Source: Deltaproteobacteria bacterium
Lineage (GTDB): Bacteria > Myxococcota > JADLHZ01
Length of the DNA: 42,153 nt
Assembly (NCBI GenBank): GCA_020848545.1
Contig: JADLHZ010000117.1
Location: 1 to 42,153 of the forward strand
Direction of reading: 5' to 3'
Part shown: one piece after another, positions 25,850 to 34,505 of the stretch
How the letters are laid out: each line of letters begins with the position of its first letter
Position numbering within the stretch: the stretch's first letter is position 1
Notes under the pieces: model-generated
Databases searched by the model: none
Told to the model about the DNA's origin: nothing
Seen by the model: the letters and a program-made list of their open reading frames with translations, nothing else
Position numbers and translations under genes: made by a program

Positions 25850-27031
25850 ATGCACACCTTCCTCCTCGCCCTCTCGCTCGTCGCCCCGGCTCCAGCACCC
25901 TTCTACGAGGGCGACGATCCGCCGATCGCCAAAGCCCTCCAGCTCGAGGACAAGCAGCTCACCTCGATCCTCACGAACCAGCTGAAGACGCGTAACGTCA
26001 CCGTGAAGAACGTGCTGAGCGGCGCGACCGACATCGCTGGCATGACGCACTTGGAGCGCGCCGCGTTGCTCGCCGCGGCGTCATCGCAGCCCGGCAACGA
26101 GAACGACATGATGCTCGAAGCCGACGGCCAGTTCACCCCGGTCGAGACGCGCTGGGACGGCGACGTCATCTCCTTCCGCATCGGCGCGCCGAAAAAGAGC
26201 CTCTATGGCGAAGGTCCGAGCGCGGCCGAGCTGCAAACGAAGTATGGCGTCGGGCCTTTCGTCGAGGCTGGCAGCAAGTGGACGAAAGAAATGCTCTGGC
26301 TGGTCGACGCCGCGCTCGCGACCCTCGCCAAAGATGAGCTCGCCGGCGTCGCCGGCCTGCCCTTTCACATCATGGAGAAGGATCCTTCGAACAAGGCCGT
26401 CCGCGGCCGCTCGGTCGCGATGTACCGCCAAGAGCCGACGGGCACGCAGATCGAGCTCTACGCGTTGGCCCTCGAATCGGACAAGCGCAAGTTCGTTGGC
26501 AGCGTCGATCATCCGGTGCCGAACTCGGTGAGCATGCTCGTCCACGAGCTGGCGCACGCGATCTCGCGCAAGACCCACCGTGACGCCCAGGCGGCCTATG
26601 CGCCGCAAAAGGCCGCGTACGACGCGTTGGCGGCGAAGGCGGTCGAGATGCAGAAAGCGGCGAGCGCGCGCCTCGACGAATATCGAAAGACGAAGGACGA
26701 GGCGCTCAAGAAGGCCGTCGACGAAGACAACGCTGCCTTGAAGAAGATGCAGCAAGAGCTCAACACGGCGTCGAAGAACATGGCGGCGCTCGGTGCGGCA
26801 CAGCGCCAAGGCGGAGCGCAGCCGAGCCCGGTCGAGAAGGCGTTCTTGGCCAAGCTGCCGCTGCCAAAGTCGCCGACGGCGTATGGGCGCACGTTGCCCG
26901 GCGAGTCGTTTGCCGAGTGCTTTCGCTTGGCGAAGCTCGATCCGGCCGCCCTCGAACGCGCGGCGCCAGGGATCCCGGCGTTCTTCGCGTCGGCGGAGTA
27001 CAAGGAAGCGATCGCGGCGCCGTTGAAGTAA
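25850..27031 (+). CDS. Secreted zincin-like metalloprotease with an internal coiled coil
   Basis: This predicts 393 residues. The signal peptide (MHTFLLALSLVAPAPA) indicates export. The zinc-binding HExxH motif is HELAH (His232, Glu233, His236) in SMLVHELAHAISRKTH. A plausible third ligand lies in GESFAECF (Glu352 or Glu356), like the E-x-F-A-E motif of some gluzincins. Between these two, residues ~250-312 form a Lys/Ala/Glu coiled coil, an unusual place for an insertion. The N-terminal ~150 residues are of unknown fold. The ATG at 25850 is chosen because it gives the signal peptide; an upstream in-frame start at 25754 would overlap the hydrolase gene. Peptidase activity is inferred from the motif alone. 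Confidence 0.8.
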   Translation: MHTFLLALSLVAPAPAPFYEGDDPPIAKALQLEDKQLTSILTNQLKTRNVTVKNVLSGATDIAGMTHLERAALLAAASSQPGNENDMMLEADGQFTPVETRWDGDVISFRIGAPKKSLYGEGPSAAELQTKYGVGPFVEAGSKWTKEMLWLVDAALATLAKDELAGVAGLPFHIMEKDPSNKAVRGRSVAMYRQEPTGTQIELYALALESDKRKFVGSVDHPVPNSVSMLVHELAHAISRKTHRDAQAAYAPQKAAYDALAAKAVEMQKAASARLDEYRKTKDEALKKAVDEDNAALKKMQQELNTASKNMAALGAAQRQGGAQPSPVEKAFLAKLPLPKSPTAYGRTLPGESFAECFRLAKLDPAALERAAPGIPAFFASAEYKEAIAAPLK

Positions 27032-27041
27032 GGGGACACTC

Positions 27042-27914
27042 CTAACGTCGTCCGTAGGGCTTCTTCGGCGCCAGGTCTGCCAAGAATCGCGCGATGTCTT
27101 CGCTCAGCGCGTAGGGCCCTTTGACGGCGTAGTCGAGGTGTTCGAAGCGCGACAGGAACGCCGCCACGTGGGCATGGCTCAGCCGATGGGGCTCGCGGTC
27201 GACGAGGCCTTGCTTCAACTCCTTGAACAGCTCGGCGACGAGAGGTGCCGGCAGGCGAGCGTTGCCCATGCCAAACGCCCCTGTGTAGCGATCGAGCGCA
27301 CTGTCGATCTCGAGCAGAGCGTTGCCCCCGGCTTTGCGTCGGCGCAGCAAGGCGGCGAGTGCGAGCAGCCCGTCGCGCATGGCGGAACGGTCGCGAACAT
27401 CGGCCTCAGACGGCCCCGCGTCGATGACCAGCGTGGCCGTCGTTTCAAGCTGCTGGCAGAGCAAGCGCTCTTCGCCCCAGTTCATCTGGTTGGCAAGACA
27501 GCTGAACACCGCATCGGAAGAGGCGCCAAAATGAGGGATGCGCGCGCAAGAAGGCGCAAAGCTCGAACGCTCATCCACCCCGGCCAGAAGCCGCACGAGC
27601 GCCGGCTGCAGGCTCGAGTCTTTCCCGAGCACGGCGGCGCTCGCCTGCGCGTGCTGCAACGCCATGCCGGCGCGCTTGTCGATCAGGCCGGCACGCTGCA
27701 TGGCGATGATGTCGCGGCGCAGCTCGGAGCGGTCGGCCCGGCTCGCCACCGCGTAAACCGCAGCGACCACGGCTTTGGCTCGGCGGACCTCTTCGGCATC
27801 GATTCGGCCGGGGCTTGGCACTCGCGGCCCCACGCTTTGCGAAAACCACTCCGCCATCGGTTCGAGCCCGGGCGACGAGAACAGAGCTTGGGTGATCACC
27901 ACACGTTTGACCAT
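27042..27914 (-). CDS. Protein of unknown function
   Basis: This predicts ~290 residues from the ATG at 27914; the open frame extends to 28103 but the extra N-terminal sequence looks non-coding. I do not recognise a family. It is mostly alpha-helical, with no signal peptide or membrane segment. Several cysteines occur in the middle (APSCARIPHFG, VFSCLANQMNWGEERLLCQQ). The C-terminus is basic (LAPKKPYGRR). It is convergent with the metalloprotease gene (10-base gap). A 198-base gap upstream separates it from the next minus-strand gene. Confidence 0.6.
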   Translation of the reverse strand: MVKRVVITQALFSSPGLEPMAEWFSQSVGPRVPSPGRIDAEEVRRAKAVVAAVYAVASRADRSELRRDIIAMQRAGLIDKRAGMALQHAQASAAVLGKDSSLQPALVRLLAGVDERSSFAPSCARIPHFGASSDAVFSCLANQMNWGEERLLCQQLETTATLVIDAGPSEADVRDRSAMRDGLLALAALLRRRKAGGNALLEIDSALDRYTGAFGMGNARLPAPLVAELFKELKQGLVDREPHRLSHAHVAAFLSRFEHLDYAVKGPYALSEDIARFLADLAPKKPYGRR

Positions 27915-28112
27915 GGTGGGGTCATCGGCAACACCGCTGCTCAGTGCCGCCAAAGACCTCCGTCCTGGCGCCACGGCCGCGCCTCCATCCGTGCACACAT
28001 TAGCCGGCAACCGCTCGAGATACCCGCCAGAAGTCGATTCGCGCCATCCCGGCGGTTGACGCCCTGCGCGGGCAGCCGTGCCGGCTTCGGTGTGTGCGGG
28101 CAAACGCGTTGT

Positions 28113-28508
28113 CTAGAAGCACGCGGAGATGCGCAGATTGATCGCCTCTGGTCGATGCTGAAGGTTCTCCATCACCCGCATCTCGACGTTGATGACATCA
28201 AACCCTGCCGCCTGGAGAGCCGACTCGAGCTCTGTCTGAAGCGCCCGACCGAGCGCGTCGTTGATTCGGTCGTTGGCGCGAGGCACCTCGACCTTGTTCT
28301 GGCCGCCTTCGCCGCTCACATAGAACGCCTTTTCGTCGCCGCAGATCTTCACTTGCAGCACGAAGCCTTTGCGGTCCGCCACGGCGGCGCGCTCTTGCTC
28401 TTTGGTCACGAACGGGTCGATCCCCTGCTCCAAGATCGACTTCGCGATTGAAATCGACGCCTGAACGCTCTCCGTTCTGAGCTCCTTCAGTCGGCTACTC
28501 GTGATCAT
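28113..28508 (-). CDS. Small protein of unknown function
   Basis: This predicts 131 residues: MITSSRLKEL..., soluble, mixed alpha/beta, ending INLRISACF. I recognise no motif. The region FVLQVKICGDEKAFYVSGEGG looks like a beta hairpin, and ALQTELESALQAAGFDVINVEMRV looks like an alpha-beta unit. Its ATG lies within the end of the 63-residue reading frame upstream (14-base overlap), which suggests translational coupling. No function can be assigned. Confidence 0.6.
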   Translation of the reverse strand: MITSSRLKELRTESVQASISIAKSILEQGIDPFVTKEQERAAVADRKGFVLQVKICGDEKAFYVSGEGGQNKVEVPRANDRINDALGRALQTELESALQAAGFDVINVEMRVMENLQHRPEAINLRISACF

Positions 28509-28686
28509 CGCGGTCCCCCTGTTCTTTGCATCGGAGCGCCAGGACCCCTACGCCGCGCTGCCCCACCGGCGAGATCGCGCCTTTCACGGCCAACGCGCGA
28601 CGCCATCGCTCGCCGTTCGTTTCGCTCGCCGTTCGGCGTGCTCGAGCCTTCGCTCTCATCGTTCGAAGCTGTTCGGCAGTGTACAT
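28495..28686 (-). CDS. Very small basic protein, possibly coupled to the following gene
   Basis: This predicts 63 residues, rich in Arg and Lys (MRAKARARRTASETNGERWRRAL...). No known motif is seen. The stop overlaps the start region of the 131-residue gene by 14 bases, the main reason to take it as a gene. There is no clear ribosome binding site before its ATG. It could be a small nucleic-acid-binding protein or a leader frame that controls translation of the next gene, or not a gene at all. Confidence 0.4.
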   Translation of the reverse strand: MYTAEQLRTMRAKARARRTASETNGERWRRALAVKGAISPVGQRGVGVLALRCKEQGDRDDHE

Positions 28687-28816
28687 GAGGGGAGTATCGA
28701 CGCGGCCACGGGGTTGCTGCCGGGGTGCGAGTCCCCGTCACTTCTCCCAGTCTCGCTCGACCGCGAAGCACCCCTTCGCGAACCACACGGCGCGGAATCT
28801 TCGACGACCACCAGGC

Positions 28817-30997
28817 TTACACGCGCTCGACGGTAAGGACGCCGGAGATCTTCTCGATGTTGTGCACCAGCGATCGCAGCTGATCCGAGTCCGACACCGT
28901 CACTTCGAAGGTGTTCACCGCGCGATCGTCGCCGATCACTTTGCAGTTCGCCTGCGAGATGTTGATGCCCATCTGCGTGAACGCCTGCGAGAGCGTGGCG
29001 AGCATGCCCGGCTTGTCGGCCGACAAGACGCGGATCGACACCGGCCGCGTGAACTTCGTCTCTTTGTCCCACACGCACTCGATGCGCCGCTCGGGATCCA
29101 TGTCGATGGCGCGCGGGCAGGTGAACGCATGGACGGTGATGCCGCGGCCGCGGGTGACGAAGCCGACGATGCGATCGCCCGGCAGCGGCGCGCAGCACTT
29201 GGCGAAGCGCACGAGCATGTCGTCGACGCCGTTGACGACGACGCCGGTCGGCGACGCTCGGCGCGTGATCTTCCGGAACATGTCGCCGATGAGCGACGGG
29301 TTCTTCTCTTCGGGCCGATCGTCCTTGGCAATGAGATGCTCAGTGACCTGCGCCGGCAGCACCTTGCCGTAGCCGACTTGGATGAAGAGCTCGTCCTCGT
29401 TCGTCGCGCGCGCGGCGTTGACCGCCGACGACATTTCTTTGCTGCCCAGGAATTTCTTCAGGTTGCTGCCGTAGCGCCGAAGTTCTTTATCGATGAGCTC
29501 CCGGCCGAGCTCTTCGCTGCGCCGCCGCTCTTCGATGCGGATGTACGCGCGGATGCGGTTCTTGGCGCGGCCGGTCGCCACGATCGACAGCCAGTCCTTG
29601 GACGGCCACTGCGACGGCGACGTGATCACCTCGACCATGTCGCCGTTCTTCAGCTTGTAGCGCAGCGGCACGAGACGGCCGTTCACGCGCGCGCCCGAGC
29701 AGTGCATGCCGACCTCGCTGTGCACCGCGAACGCGAAGTCGATGGGGCACGATCCGCGCGACAGCGAGACGACCTTGCCCTTCGGCGTGAAGACGAAGAC
29801 TTCGTCGGCGAAGAGATCGACCTTCACCGTGTCGATGAACTCGGTCGGATCGGTGACCTCTCGTTGCCACTCCATCAGCTGCCGCAGCCAACCGAACTGC
29901 GCGGCGTCCGACTTCTTCATCTTCGGATTCTGCTTCGGCGGCCCACGATCGCCACCAGAGCCCCCGCCCTCTTTGTACTCCCAGTGCGCGGCCACGCCTT
30001 GCTCGGCGATGGCGTGCATGTCGTGCGTGCGGATTTGGATCTCGACGCGCTCGCCGCCCGGCCCGACCACGCTCGTGTGCAGCGACTGGTACATGTTGGG
30101 CTTCGGCATCGCGATGTAGTCTTTGAAGCGCCCGGGGATCGGCGGCCACAGCGAGTGGACGATGCCGACGGCCTCGTAGCACTGGCCCACGTTGTCGACG
30201 AGGATGCGGAAGGCCAAGATGTCGTAGATTTGATCGATGTCGATGTTGTTCTGGCGCATCTTTTTATAGATCGAGAACAAGTGCTTGACGCGGCCGGTGA
30301 CGAGCGCCGGGATCTCGGCGTCGCGCATGTTCTCCTGCAGCGTCTTCTTCACCTCTTCGATGAAGCTCTGGCGCTGCTTGGCGGCTTGCTCGACGCGCGC
30401 GCGCAGCTCGTCGTGCTCCTTCGGCTTCAGGTACTTGAACGAGAGATCCTCGAGCTCGCTCTTGACCCAGTGGATACCGAGGCGGTTGGCGAGCGGCGCG
30501 TAGATCTCGGCGGTCTCTTGCGCGATGCGCTCGCGCTTCTGCTCCTGCATGTAGTCGAGCGTCCGCATGTTGTGCAGGCGATCAGCGAGCTTGATCAGGA
30601 TGACGCGGATGTCCTTCGCCATCGCGACGACCATCTTGCGAAAGTTCTCGGCGGCGCGATCCTCTTTGTTCGCGAACGAGATCTTCGAGAGCTTGGTGAC
30701 GCCGTCGACGAGCGTCGCCACTTCGGCGCCGAACAATTGCTCGATCTCTTCGAGCGTCGCCAGCGTGTCTTCGACGGTGTCGTGCAAGAAGCCGGTGGCG
30801 ACCGCGGCTTCATCGAGCTTCAAGTCAGCGAGGATACTGGCCACTTCGATCGGGTGAATCAGGTACGGCTCGCCCGACGCGCGCGTTTGCCCTTTGTGCA
30901 CCTTCGCAGAGTAGACATACGCCTTCTTCAGGAGCTCGAGGTTCGCCTGCGGGTGGTAGTGGATGACCTTGTCGAGGATGTCGTCGAGTCGCACCAT
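28817..30997 (-). CDS. Bifunctional (p)ppGpp synthetase/hydrolase (Rel/SpoT homologue)
   Basis: This predicts 726 residues, the usual size for long RSH enzymes that make and degrade the alarmone (p)ppGpp. In order: an HD hydrolase domain (~30-180) with HPIEVASIL, the catalytic FLHDTVEDT and LADRLHNMRTL; a synthetase domain (~240-360) with RVKHLFSIYKKM, YDILAFRILVD and EIQIRTHDMHAIAEQGVAAHWEYK; a TGS domain (~405-465; VFVFTPKGKVVSLSRGSCPIDFA); a conserved Cys segment (CAPLPGDRIVGFVTRG); and a C-terminal ACT domain (~655-726). Because HD residues are intact, it should both synthesise and hydrolyse. It is probably the genome's main stringent-response enzyme. It is transcribed alone or with the small genes downstream. 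Confidence 0.97.
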   Translation of the reverse strand: MVRLDDILDKVIHYHPQANLELLKKAYVYSAKVHKGQTRASGEPYLIHPIEVASILADLKLDEAAVATGFLHDTVEDTLATLEEIEQLFGAEVATLVDGVTKLSKISFANKEDRAAENFRKMVVAMAKDIRVILIKLADRLHNMRTLDYMQEQKRERIAQETAEIYAPLANRLGIHWVKSELEDLSFKYLKPKEHDELRARVEQAAKQRQSFIEEVKKTLQENMRDAEIPALVTGRVKHLFSIYKKMRQNNIDIDQIYDILAFRILVDNVGQCYEAVGIVHSLWPPIPGRFKDYIAMPKPNMYQSLHTSVVGPGGERVEIQIRTHDMHAIAEQGVAAHWEYKEGGGSGGDRGPPKQNPKMKKSDAAQFGWLRQLMEWQREVTDPTEFIDTVKVDLFADEVFVFTPKGKVVSLSRGSCPIDFAFAVHSEVGMHCSGARVNGRLVPLRYKLKNGDMVEVITSPSQWPSKDWLSIVATGRAKNRIRAYIRIEERRRSEELGRELIDKELRRYGSNLKKFLGSKEMSSAVNAARATNEDELFIQVGYGKVLPAQVTEHLIAKDDRPEEKNPSLIGDMFRKITRRASPTGVVVNGVDDMLVRFAKCCAPLPGDRIVGFVTRGRGITVHAFTCPRAIDMDPERRIECVWDKETKFTRPVSIRVLSADKPGMLATLSQAFTQMGINISQANCKVIGDDRAVNTFEVTVSDSDQLRSLVHNIEKISGVLTVERV

Positions 30998-31049
30998 GCC
31001 GGTTTGGCGAGTCTATGCCTGCGCGCGCTAGGCCGCAAGGAGCGAAGGG

Positions 31050-31619
31050 CTAAGAACCAGGCTCGGGCGGCGTATCCGGATCGCAGAGCTCCAAGGCATC
31101 CGTGACGACGGAGTGACACTGGCCATCGAGGACATAGGTGCCGATCGCCCGGCCTGGCGCCATCACGCGCTCGACGCAGGCGGCATCGACGTTGCCGTGC
31201 TCGGGGAAGACCTCCGCGAGCGATACGCACTCGGAGCCCGCTTCGTCGCCGCGGCCGCGATGATCCGTGTACATGACGTCGAAGGGATCGGCGGTCGCCA
31301 GCACGTCGCCCATCCCGGACTCGAAGCTCCCGTGACGAATCCACCAGTGCTCGAAGCCGACGACGTGCGCGATCTCGCCAGGGACGCCCCACGCGTTGGC
31401 GCGACAGAGCTCGATGGGCGGCGCCGTCCGGGTCACACCGGTCGCGACCCGTGGCGGCGGCGGCACCGGCGTCGGCGCCTGTCGTTCGGGGGCGCGGCGC
31501 GCCGGCGGCGGCGGCGCGGTGCGCTCGGCGACCGGCGCCTCTTCGGGAGCCGCGCACACCGGAGCGGGGGCGACGGGTTCGCACGTGCGCAGCGAGGGGG
31601 TGAGCTTGGCGCGAGTCAT
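31050..31619 (-). CDS. Pro-rich protein with a Cys/His toxin-like domain (NlpC/P60- or LRAT-like, tentative)
   Basis: This predicts 189 residues from the ATG at 31619; an in-frame ATG at 31703 would overlap the hydrolase gene. Residues ~15-68 are proline-rich and probably disordered. Residues ~70-180 form a compact domain: GFEHWWIRHGSFESGMGD (His91), YTDHRG (His120), paired cysteines near 131 and 148, and a late GQCHSVVTDALELC (Cys168). From memory, this order (His-Trp-x-x, x-GMG, DH-x-G, CV, then a C-terminal N/Q-C-x-s) matches domains at the tips of Rhs-type proteins annotated as permuted NlpC/P60 or LRAT-like enzymes. Catalytic Cys168/His91 is inference. There is no Rhs repeat, signal peptide or recognisable immunity gene beside it, so a housekeeping role is equally possible. 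Confidence 0.65.
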   Translation of the reverse strand: MTRAKLTPSLRTCEPVAPAPVCAAPEEAPVAERTAPPPPARRAPERQAPTPVPPPPRVATGVTRTAPPIELCRANAWGVPGEIAHVVGFEHWWIRHGSFESGMGDVLATADPFDVMYTDHRGRGDEAGSECVSLAEVFPEHGNVDAACVERVMAPGRAIGTYVLDGQCHSVVTDALELCDPDTPPEPGS

Positions 31620-31678
31620 GCGTCGGTTATCGACGCGCCGTCTTCCCCCGGCCGCCTGGGCCATTTGACCGGCGCGCG

Positions 31679-32803
31679 TCAGCGCCCGACACTTGTCAGC
31701 CACTCGAGCGCGGGCTGAATCGCCGCGTCGTCTTGCAGCTGACAGTGGCGCTTCTCGTCGAAGACGGCGGTCCGCCGCGTCGCGCTGGCGGCCCGCGCCA
31801 TCGCCTCGACCAGGCGGCGCGTCACCGGCGCCGTCACAATTGGATCGTTCGTGCTGTAGGCGAGGTAGATCGGGGTGCGCAGGCGGCCGCCGTCGAGATC
31901 ATCGGCCAACGAGCTCGCGTAGGCCTTCGCCTTGCCGCCGTAGATCCCCGTCCAAAAACGCTCGAACACCGCGCCGATCGCCGCGTCGTCCATGGCGACG
32001 CCCGCGATCGCGAGCGATTCCGGGCGCGGCGCTTCGAGAAACGCCGTGACATCGTCGGCCGGGCTGTCGAGCACGATCGCGTCGAACGCCGAAGGATCGC
32101 GTTGCACGAGCTCGATCGCGCGCCGGCCGCCGCCGCTACACACCACCGCCCACTCGCGATCGGCCGCATGGATCACTTGCTCGCGGGCGTATTGCCACAC
32201 CTTGGCGTCGAAGGTGCCGCCGAATCTCTGCGCGGTGTAGAACGAGGCCGCGCGCTCGCCCACCCCATGGCCGCCGTCGCCCCAGCAGTTGCCGGGGATG
32301 ACGAGCGCCGCGCCAGTGGCGACCAACGCCTTGGCGATCGCCGACGACTCTGTCGTCGCGATCCGCTCCTCGGCGCTCGCGCGCGTGCTCTGCTCGGGCG
32401 TGCCGAGCGTGGCGAAGAGCGCCTGCGGATCGTCCTCCAAGCGCAGCCGTTGGATGGTGCGGGTCGCGATCTCCTCGATGAACTCGAACGAGTCGCCGTG
32501 CGGCATAAAGACGAGCGGCGCGTCGACCTTGGTGCCGCCGGCCGGAAACACGATCGTAAACACCGCGGGTTCGCCGGGCATCGCGGCGGTCTTCGGCATC
32601 GCGCGAAGGTCGCTCCCGGCCTTGCGCACGCACGCGTAGTCCGGTGCTTCGTAGCGCTCCGCGCGCGCCCGGCCCACCAAGTGACCGTCGAGGGCGCGCG
32701 GGGTGAAGTCGCGACAGCAGGCGAGCGCGCAGAGTGCTGTGCACAGCGAGAGGCGTACAATCACCGCGCATATTGTCGGGAGACCAGTGCTGCCGGCGCT
32801 CAT
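31679..32803 (-). CDS. Alpha/beta-hydrolase-fold lipoprotein
   Basis: This predicts up to 374 residues. A GTG at 32764 would give a more typical lipoprotein signal (VIVRLSLCTALCALACC); ATG 32803 is the longer alternative, and neither has a strong ribosome binding site. The lipobox is ALACC. The fold is read from LVFMPHGDSFEF (oxyanion region), the nucleophile elbow VVCSGGGRRAIEL, an acid in STNDPIVTAPV and His in EKRHCQLQDD. The elbow reads V-C-S-G-G instead of the usual G-x-S-x-G. It is probably an envelope-anchored esterase or peptidase of unknown substrate. The toxin-like gene starts 59 bases downstream. Confidence 0.75.
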   Translation of the reverse strand: MSAGSTGLPTICAVIVRLSLCTALCALACCRDFTPRALDGHLVGRARAERYEAPDYACVRKAGSDLRAMPKTAAMPGEPAVFTIVFPAGGTKVDAPLVFMPHGDSFEFIEEIATRTIQRLRLEDDPQALFATLGTPEQSTRASAEERIATTESSAIAKALVATGAALVIPGNCWGDGGHGVGERAASFYTAQRFGGTFDAKVWQYAREQVIHAADREWAVVCSGGGRRAIELVQRDPSAFDAIVLDSPADDVTAFLEAPRPESLAIAGVAMDDAAIGAVFERFWTGIYGGKAKAYASSLADDLDGGRLRTPIYLAYSTNDPIVTAPVTRRLVEAMARAASATRRTAVFDEKRHCQLQDDAAIQPALEWLTSVGR

Positions 32804-32843
32804 GTCTCAGAGCACGCGCCACGCTGTCGCAGACAAATGCGCT

Positions 32844-34505
32844 CTAGAGCGGAGACAAGGACAATGCCGGCGCGCGGACCTCTGCGTCACGCTCGAGCGC
32901 GAGCGCCACGCCGAGCGCGCGATCTTCCTCCCAGTGCGGCGCCATCACCTGCATGCCGATCGGCAAGCCGCCGTGGTCGTATCCGACGGGCACGACGACT
33001 CCCGGATAGCCGCAGAGGTTCCCCGCGATCACGTAGCGCATGAGCTCCGTCGCCACCGACAGATCGGACCATTCGACCCCGCTCTGCGGCACGCGCGGCG
33101 CGGTGATCGCTGTCGCTGGCGTGAGGATGACGTCGCAGCGTTCGAACACGCGCGCGTGGTTCGCGACGGCGCGGGTGCGCACTTGCTGCGCCCACACGAA
33201 GTCTTGCGCCGTGAGCACGCGCGTCAACGCCAACGACGCGCGCGGGATGGCGCCGAGCCCACGCCAATCCGGGGCGATGACGTGCATGCTCGCCGCCATC
33301 TCGCTCAAGATCGTCACCGCGTGCGCGACCCGCATGGCGTCGAGCTCCGGGATTTCGATGTCGACGATCGTCGCACCGCGCGCGACCAAGCGATCGAGCG
33401 CCGCGCGGCAGCTGGCAACGATGTCCGCCGTCGCGTGCTCGAACCACGGCTTGTAGACGCCGATGCGCAAGCCTTGGATCTTCGCCGACTCGTAGCGCGC
33501 GAGCGTCGGCGGCGGCTGGGTCAGCGTCTCGGGCACCGTGGGATCCGGACCCGCCAGGGCCGCGTAGGCTATCGCCACGTCTTCCACGCTCGCCGCGAGC
33601 GGACCGGCGTGGCCAACGCTGTAGCAGAGCGGCACGACGCCGCGTTCGCTGATGCGGCCGAAGGTCGCCTTCAGGCCGACGATGCCGCAGAGACCAGCCG
33701 GGATGCGGATCGATCCGCCGCCGTCGGCGCCGATCGCGATCGGGCACAGCGCCGCCGCCACCGCCGCTGCCGAGCCGCTCGAGCTGCCGCCGGTGTCGTG
33801 ATCGAGCGCATACGGATTGCGGGCTTGCCCGTAGCGCGCGTTGATGCCGGTCGGGTTGATGCCGATCTCGTGCATGTTCGCTTTGCCGATGAGCACGGCG
33901 CCGAGCGCGCGCAGTTTTTCGGCGATCGCGCTGTCCGTCGAGACGAGCTGCGTGCGAAATGCCGTGCCGACCGTCGTCGGATGGCCCGCCTGATCCATCT
34001 CGTCCTTCAGCGCGATCGGCACGCCGTCCAAGATGCTGAGCGGGTGACCGTCGCGATGGCGCTCCGCGCTCTTCTTTGCCTGGGCCCGAACGTCGTCCTT
34101 CAGCACCGAGATGAACGCGCGCAGCGGCTTCGATCCCTGGTCTGCGCGTTCGATCGCCGCGAGGATGCGATCGGCGACGAGCTCCGGCGATACGCTGCCG
34201 CTGCGATAAGCTGCGGCGTAGTCACGCACGCGCGGGCGCGGGAGCTTGGCGGCGTCGCCGGTCGGCACCCGCTGCAGAAAATCCTTGGCGATCGGCGCGC
34301 CGACGTCCTTTGGATGCGGGCGCAGCGGCCAGAGCGACGGCGGCTCCTCGATCTGCGCTTTTCGTGCGTGATCGAAGCCGGCGTCGTGCATCAGCTTCTT
34401 CAGGATCAACTTGCCGAGAACAGGCGCCGTCAGCAAGCTCGCGGACAGAGCGAGCGCGCCACCCTCGAGCCGCGGCAGTGAAACGGACTCGAGATCGTAG
34501 CTCAT
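32844..34505 (-). CDS. Amidase-signature-family hydrolase
   Basis: This predicts 553 residues. The amidase signature is clear. Catalytic Lys167 lies in LDGVPIALKDEMD. GGSSSGSAAAVAAALC places the bridging Ser at 241, and GADGGGSIRIPAG places the nucleophile at Ser265. These match Lys142/Ser217/Ser241 of mammalian FAAH in spacing. About 90 N-terminal residues precede the core, with a hydrophobic segment (ALALSASLLTAPVLGKLIL, ~17-35) that may attach it to the membrane as in FAAH-type enzymes. The substrate is an unknown amide. The ATG overlaps the stop of hutU by four bases, so the two are co-translated, an unusual pairing. GatA can be set aside because no gatB/gatC neighbour exists and the N-terminus is long. 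Confidence 0.92.
   Translation of the reverse strand: MSYDLESVSLPRLEGGALALSASLLTAPVLGKLILKKLMHDAGFDHARKAQIEEPPSLWPLRPHPKDVGAPIAKDFLQRVPTGDAAKLPRPRVRDYAAAYRSGSVSPELVADRILAAIERADQGSKPLRAFISVLKDDVRAQAKKSAERHRDGHPLSILDGVPIALKDEMDQAGHPTTVGTAFRTQLVSTDSAIAEKLRALGAVLIGKANMHEIGINPTGINARYGQARNPYALDHDTGGSSSGSAAAVAAALCPIAIGADGGGSIRIPAGLCGIVGLKATFGRISERGVVPLCYSVGHAGPLAASVEDVAIAYAALAGPDPTVPETLTQPPPTLARYESAKIQGLRIGVYKPWFEHATADIVASCRAALDRLVARGATIVDIEIPELDAMRVAHAVTILSEMAASMHVIAPDWRGLGAIPRASLALTRVLTAQDFVWAQQVRTRAVANHARVFERCDVILTPATAITAPRVPQSGVEWSDLSVATELMRYVIAGNLCGYPGVVVPVGYDHGGLPIGMQVMAPHWEEDRALGVALALERDAEVRAPALSLSPL

Noticed and set aside
28526-31105. Plus-strand frame of 859 codons opposite the RSH gene
   Set aside because: Exact antisense of a gene with full HD, synthetase, TGS and ACT motifs; repeats of HLVDD/RRVDL type are typical of reversed codons.
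32703-34481. Plus-strand frame opposite the amidase and hydrolase
   Set aside because: Antisense shadow; Arg/Ala/His-rich without recognisable domain.
32844-34505. gatA (glutamyl-tRNA amidotransferase subunit A)
   Set aside because: No gatB or gatC nearby, a ~90-residue N-terminal extension with a hydrophobic stretch, and coupling to hutU; a general amidase fits better.
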